Assembly: GCF_014844075.1 (NCBI RefSeq)
Contig: NZ_CP062165.1
Coordinates: forward strand, 7,192,001 to 7,256,000
Length of the DNA: 64,000 nt
From: Paenibacillus sp. JNUCC-31
Lineage (GTDB): Bacteria > Bacillota > Bacilli > Paenibacillales > Paenibacillaceae
Reading direction: 5' to 3'
A program made the position numbers and the translations under genes. Positions 61,365 through 64,000 of this stretch are shown here, one piece after another; position 1 is the stretch's first letter; every line of letters starts with the position of its first letter. The notes under the pieces were generated by a model. It searched no databases. It was given only the letters and a program-made list of their open reading frames with translations, and was not told the DNA's origin.

Positions 61365-61859
61365 ATGCAGCGATCAGTGCCCAAGCCGGGCAATCATGTG
61401 ATGAACATCTATGAGACATACGCAGATACGCTGTTCCGGATTGCCATGGTGCACCTCGGCAGACGAGAGGATGCGGAGGAAGCGACTCAGGATACCTTCA
61501 TCAAACTTATTGAAAAAGCCCCCACGTTCAACGATGCAGAGCATCAAAAAGCATGGTTGATTCGGGTAATCACCAATCATTGTAAATCCTTGTTAGGCAG
61601 AGGCTGGCGCAAACGGGAAGTCAAGCTGGAGGGTATAGAGCCGCTCATGACGGATAACCCCGAAGATCAGGCTTTGATTGAGCTGGTGCTGTCATTGCCT
61701 GTGAAGTATAGAGCGGTGGTTCATCTATATTACTACGAAGATTATCCAATCCGAACCATCAGCGAGATTCTGCAGATTAGTGAGTCAGCGGTAAAGATGC
61801 GTTTACAGCGGGGAAGACAGCTGTTAAAACTGGAGCTTGAAGGGGAGGAGCACCCATGA
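61365..61859 (+). CDS. ECF-type RNA polymerase sigma factor
   Basis: 164 aa, AAAGGAGGG upstream. Region 2 (YETYADTLFRIAMVHLGRRE, then EEATQDTFIKLIEKAP) and region 4 (YRAVVHLYYYEDYPIRTISE, then SESAVKMRLQRGRQLL) are complete. It overlaps the next gene by 4 bp (ATGA). That layout fits a sigma/anti-sigma pair. Confidence 0.92.
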   Translation: MQRSVPKPGNHVMNIYETYADTLFRIAMVHLGRREDAEEATQDTFIKLIEKAPTFNDAEHQKAWLIRVITNHCKSLLGRGWRKREVKLEGIEPLMTDNPEDQALIELVLSLPVKYRAVVHLYYYEDYPIRTISEILQISESAVKMRLQRGRQLLKLELEGEEHP

Positions 61860-62836
61860 ACGAAGAACGATTCAAACAACAGTACAAGAAAGCGGTGGAT
61901 CATATGAAAACAGACGATCTAATGAAAAAACGGGTAGAGCAAAGACTGAATACACAGCGTCAACAACCTAAACGCCAGCGCAAACCGCTATACATCGCAG
62001 CAAGCGTCGTTGTAGCTGCAAGCATAGGGCTTGCTGCACCAAGCGTATGGCAGCAATGGAATAACCCGATAGGACCTGAGACAGAAGTGGCAACGAACGG
62101 GACAAATACTCCGAACGGATCGTATGATCCGGTTGTCATTCCGAAGACCGAATTGCCGGTTGCGAAGGGCAAGGGTGCCATGGCTGACATGATGCAACTG
62201 GTGGTCTATCAGGGTAACGTCTACACGCAATCGGCTACATCGCTTGAAGGTGCAGATGCACTTGCCCTGCGCGGTGAGAAGCTCGGGACCACGACCGGAG
62301 GCATCGATGAGTTCAGCAAACAGGATGAGTACAAGGAACTGGCTTCCAATATTGGCGAGGCAGATATCTATGCAGTAAATGGTTACGGCACAGATTTTCG
62401 CATTATGTCCTATACCGAGATCGACGGGCAAGTGTATGCCCAGTTGTTCGACAAGACCAACGATATGACAATCAGCAGTGGTGCTGACCTGATCGGCAAG
62501 TTGAATATTGAAGGCCACATCACTTCGGCAAAATGGGAGACCTTTGACAGCTGGAACAACGGATTGCAGCAAATGCGACCGCTATCGGCAGACAAATCCC
62601 TTAACAACTTCATCTCGGCGATATATGAGGCGAAACCGATCGCACCGAGCCCTGAACTACAAGAAAGTCTTTACAGTAAGGAAGATCGCAAGATGATCTA
62701 CCTGACGCTGGAAGACAAAACCCAGGTTTCATTGTTTCTGTTTGGTGAAGGTTTGGTTCGTTACGGCAATGTACCGGCATTTCTTAAAGTTGAGCAAGGT
62801 GCCTTCCAGTCCTTCTGGAACAGCCTGAGCGAATAA
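61856..62836 (+). CDS. Membrane-anchored anti-sigma-like protein
   Basis: 326 aa. The cytoplasmic N-terminus (1-44) is highly charged and basic near the membrane; one membrane helix follows (PLYIAASVVVAASIGLAAPS, about 43-62). The outside domain (about 75-326) has no motif I recognise. Coupling to the sigma gene supports an anti-sigma or sensor role. Confidence 0.8.
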   Translation: MNEERFKQQYKKAVDHMKTDDLMKKRVEQRLNTQRQQPKRQRKPLYIAASVVVAASIGLAAPSVWQQWNNPIGPETEVATNGTNTPNGSYDPVVIPKTELPVAKGKGAMADMMQLVVYQGNVYTQSATSLEGADALALRGEKLGTTTGGIDEFSKQDEYKELASNIGEADIYAVNGYGTDFRIMSYTEIDGQVYAQLFDKTNDMTISSGADLIGKLNIEGHITSAKWETFDSWNNGLQQMRPLSADKSLNNFISAIYEAKPIAPSPELQESLYSKEDRKMIYLTLEDKTQVSLFLFGEGLVRYGNVPAFLKVEQGAFQSFWNSLSE

Positions 62837-62874
62837 AACAAAACCAAGATTGAAGAATACTAACTTCCGATCCT

Positions 62875-62907
62875 GAGCCGCTAATTATAAGGGCTCTTTT
62901 CGTTTTC
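62875..62907 (+). terminator. Weak terminator hairpin after sigma operon
   Basis: GAGCC and GGCTC with a 12-nt loop, followed by TTTTCGTTTTC. The short stem makes this uncertain. Confidence 0.4.
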
Positions 62908-62974
62908 TTCATCTTTATCTCCGCTCTTGCGACAGGTGTACACATACACGGGAGGGAAGTTCAAGGGTATCCAC

Positions 62975-63295
62975 TCAATATTTTCGGACCGCAATAATAC
63001 AATCCAGGTGTTGGACCTGCTCCTCATATATTCTTTTCAACAAATAGGAGGCATTTCTCATCCTCTGGTCTCTATCAAACAAAAAATCAGTTGCGGAAGC
63101 TGGTAAATGTGCTGACATGAGTCTTGTGACGGCACCTGTTCCGGGACCAAGCTCTGCGATTTTTTGAATTTCATTCCATCGGACAGACTGGATTATTTTT
63201 GTTGCCAGAAGTTTGGAGCTGGGCAGAATACTACCCACTCGTTTTGGGTTTTTCAGAAAAGCTTGCAGAAAAAGAAATGATTTAGATCGGTTCAC
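62975..63295 (-). pseudogene. Truncated class I SAM methyltransferase (phospholipid methyltransferase-like)
   Basis: 106 aa. The N-terminus (FLKNPKRVGSILPSSKLLAT) and SAM motif I ELGPGTGAVTR match small methyltransferases of the PmtA/KsgA-like group, which run to about 190 aa. The frame stops soon after the second strand (AHLPASATDFLFDRDQRMRN), losing the catalytic half. Probably inactive. It overlaps the 3' end of the kinase gene by 14 bp, suggesting it was once the last gene of that operon. Confidence 0.65.
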
Positions 63296-64000
63296 TGATA
63301 TGTCCTCCCTTGTTGTATGACTGGACCTGGGAAGGCAAATTTAACTGAAACGTAAATACGTTATGGATATGCTGAAGTGTTAAGCTGCCTTGATGTAACT
63401 CTGCAATATTCCTCGCGATGGAGAGGCCCAGGCCAGACCCCGTTTGTATGCCTTCGCTGCTCCTTGAATAATCAACCTTATAAAATCGCTCAAACAGCTT
63501 ATCTTTCTGTTCTTTCGTAAGAGGTGTTCCTTTATTCTCTATCTCAATCGTAATATGTTCAGGGTGCCTGTTCATTCGAATGTAAATTGTTCCTGGCTTC
63601 AATGAATATTTGAGGGCGTTCATTAGGAGATTATCGATGGCACGTGCAATCTTATCACTGTCCATGAATGCCATGACCGGATAATCGCCGATATTTTTCT
63701 CGATATGAATGCCATTCTCCAGGGCCAAGGGCTCGAATTCAAATAATAACTGGTCCAAAAGTTGAAATAAATCAATCCTTTTTAGATTTAACTGGGTATC
63801 GGCAGAGGTAAGCCGTGTATATTCGAATAGATCATCCAGCAATTTTTTCAGATGTGTTGCTTTGTTATGCGCGTTTTCTACGAACCGGGTATATTCCGCT
63901 TTATCTTGAAAGGAATCTGTTCTCAGAAGCTCAATATAGCCAATAATACTTGTCAGTGGTGTACGCAGATCATGTGAAATGCCTGTGATCATATCCATCT
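63282..64000 (-). CDS. Sensor histidine kinase, C-terminal part (VanS-like)
   Basis: The gene runs off the right edge; about 239 codons are visible. HisKA with phospho-acceptor in GISHDLRTPLTS, then HATPase_c with N box NLLMNALKYS, G1 ENKGTPLT and G2 GSGLGLSIARN. The sensor and membrane parts lie beyond the window. Cell-envelope (vancomycin-type) sensors share this core, but so do many others. Confidence 0.9.
   Translation of the reverse strand, partial: MDMITGISHDLRTPLTSIIGYIELLRTDSFQDKAEYTRFVENAHNKATHLKKLLDDLFEYTRLTSADTQLNLKRIDLFQLLDQLLFEFEPLALENGIHIEKNIGDYPVMAFMDSDKIARAIDNLLMNALKYSLKPGTIYIRMNRHPEHITIEIENKGTPLTKEQKDKLFERFYKVDYSRSSEGIQTGSGLGLSIARNIAELHQGSLTLQHIHNVFTFQLNLPSQVQSYNKGGHISEPI

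Overview
The window looks like chromosomal DNA of a Paenibacillus-type member of the Bacillota. Pointers are: strong AGGAGG-type ribosome binding sites; several YesM/YesN-like two-component systems next to lipoprotein solute-binding genes and LplB/YtcP-like permeases without their own ATPase; an S-layer-anchored (SLH) glycanase; ECF sigma factors paired with small membrane proteins; and CcpA-like cre sites. No rRNA, tRNA or CRISPR array was seen. Both edges cut genes: an AraC-type regulator on the left and a histidine kinase on the right.

Layout. 1-4.4 kb: regulators (AraC, LysR, HxlR), a MetX-like alpha/beta hydrolase and a PRISE-like SDR. 4.8-13.7 kb: a carbohydrate uptake locus with a two-component system, two tandem paralogous binding lipoproteins and two permeases. 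13.8-19.6 kb: a LysR regulator divergent from an Fbp-type ABC transporter operon ending in a metallophosphoesterase. 19.9-27.2 kb: a more GC-rich eight-gene operon with a small unknown protein, a CehA/McbA-like PHP hydrolase, a GDPD-like protein with altered motifs, a LacI regulator and a complete second Fbp/Pot-type ABC transporter. Both of these operons pair organic-anion-type importers with phosphoesterase folds, so I infer uptake and breakdown of organophosphate compounds.

27.4-36.2 kb is accessory: a MerR/SDR pair with a clear MerR operator, a VOC protein, an Sm-like basic protein, two extra methionine aminopeptidases, an IS110 element with a candidate bridge RNA, an IS200-type element, and a sarcosine-oxidase-like flavoenzyme. 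36.3-40.9 kb is the most striking block. It holds an AiiA-type N-acyl-homoserine lactonase, an MFS transporter, an amidase-signature enzyme, a 63-aa GatC-like partner and a TetR regulator. Matching CGGACA-type palindromes lie at both the lactonase promoter and the tetR promoter. I read it as a regulated quorum-quenching operon that could open the lactone ring and also cut the acyl-amide.

40.9-42.2 kb is decayed sequence (ROK remnant and others). 42.2-48.2 kb has maltose acetyltransferase, a ferritin-like protein, an ECF sigma/DUF3600-like pair and a VanRS-like two-component system followed by a membrane-bound serine hydrolase. 48.4-61.0 kb is a beta-glucan locus: secreted lichenase (GH16), binding lipoprotein, YesMN-type system, two permeases and a 1483-aa SLH-GH16-CBM surface laminarinase-like enzyme. 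61.4-62.8 kb is a second ECF sigma/anti-sigma-like pair. The right edge has a truncated methyltransferase and a partial VanS-like kinase.
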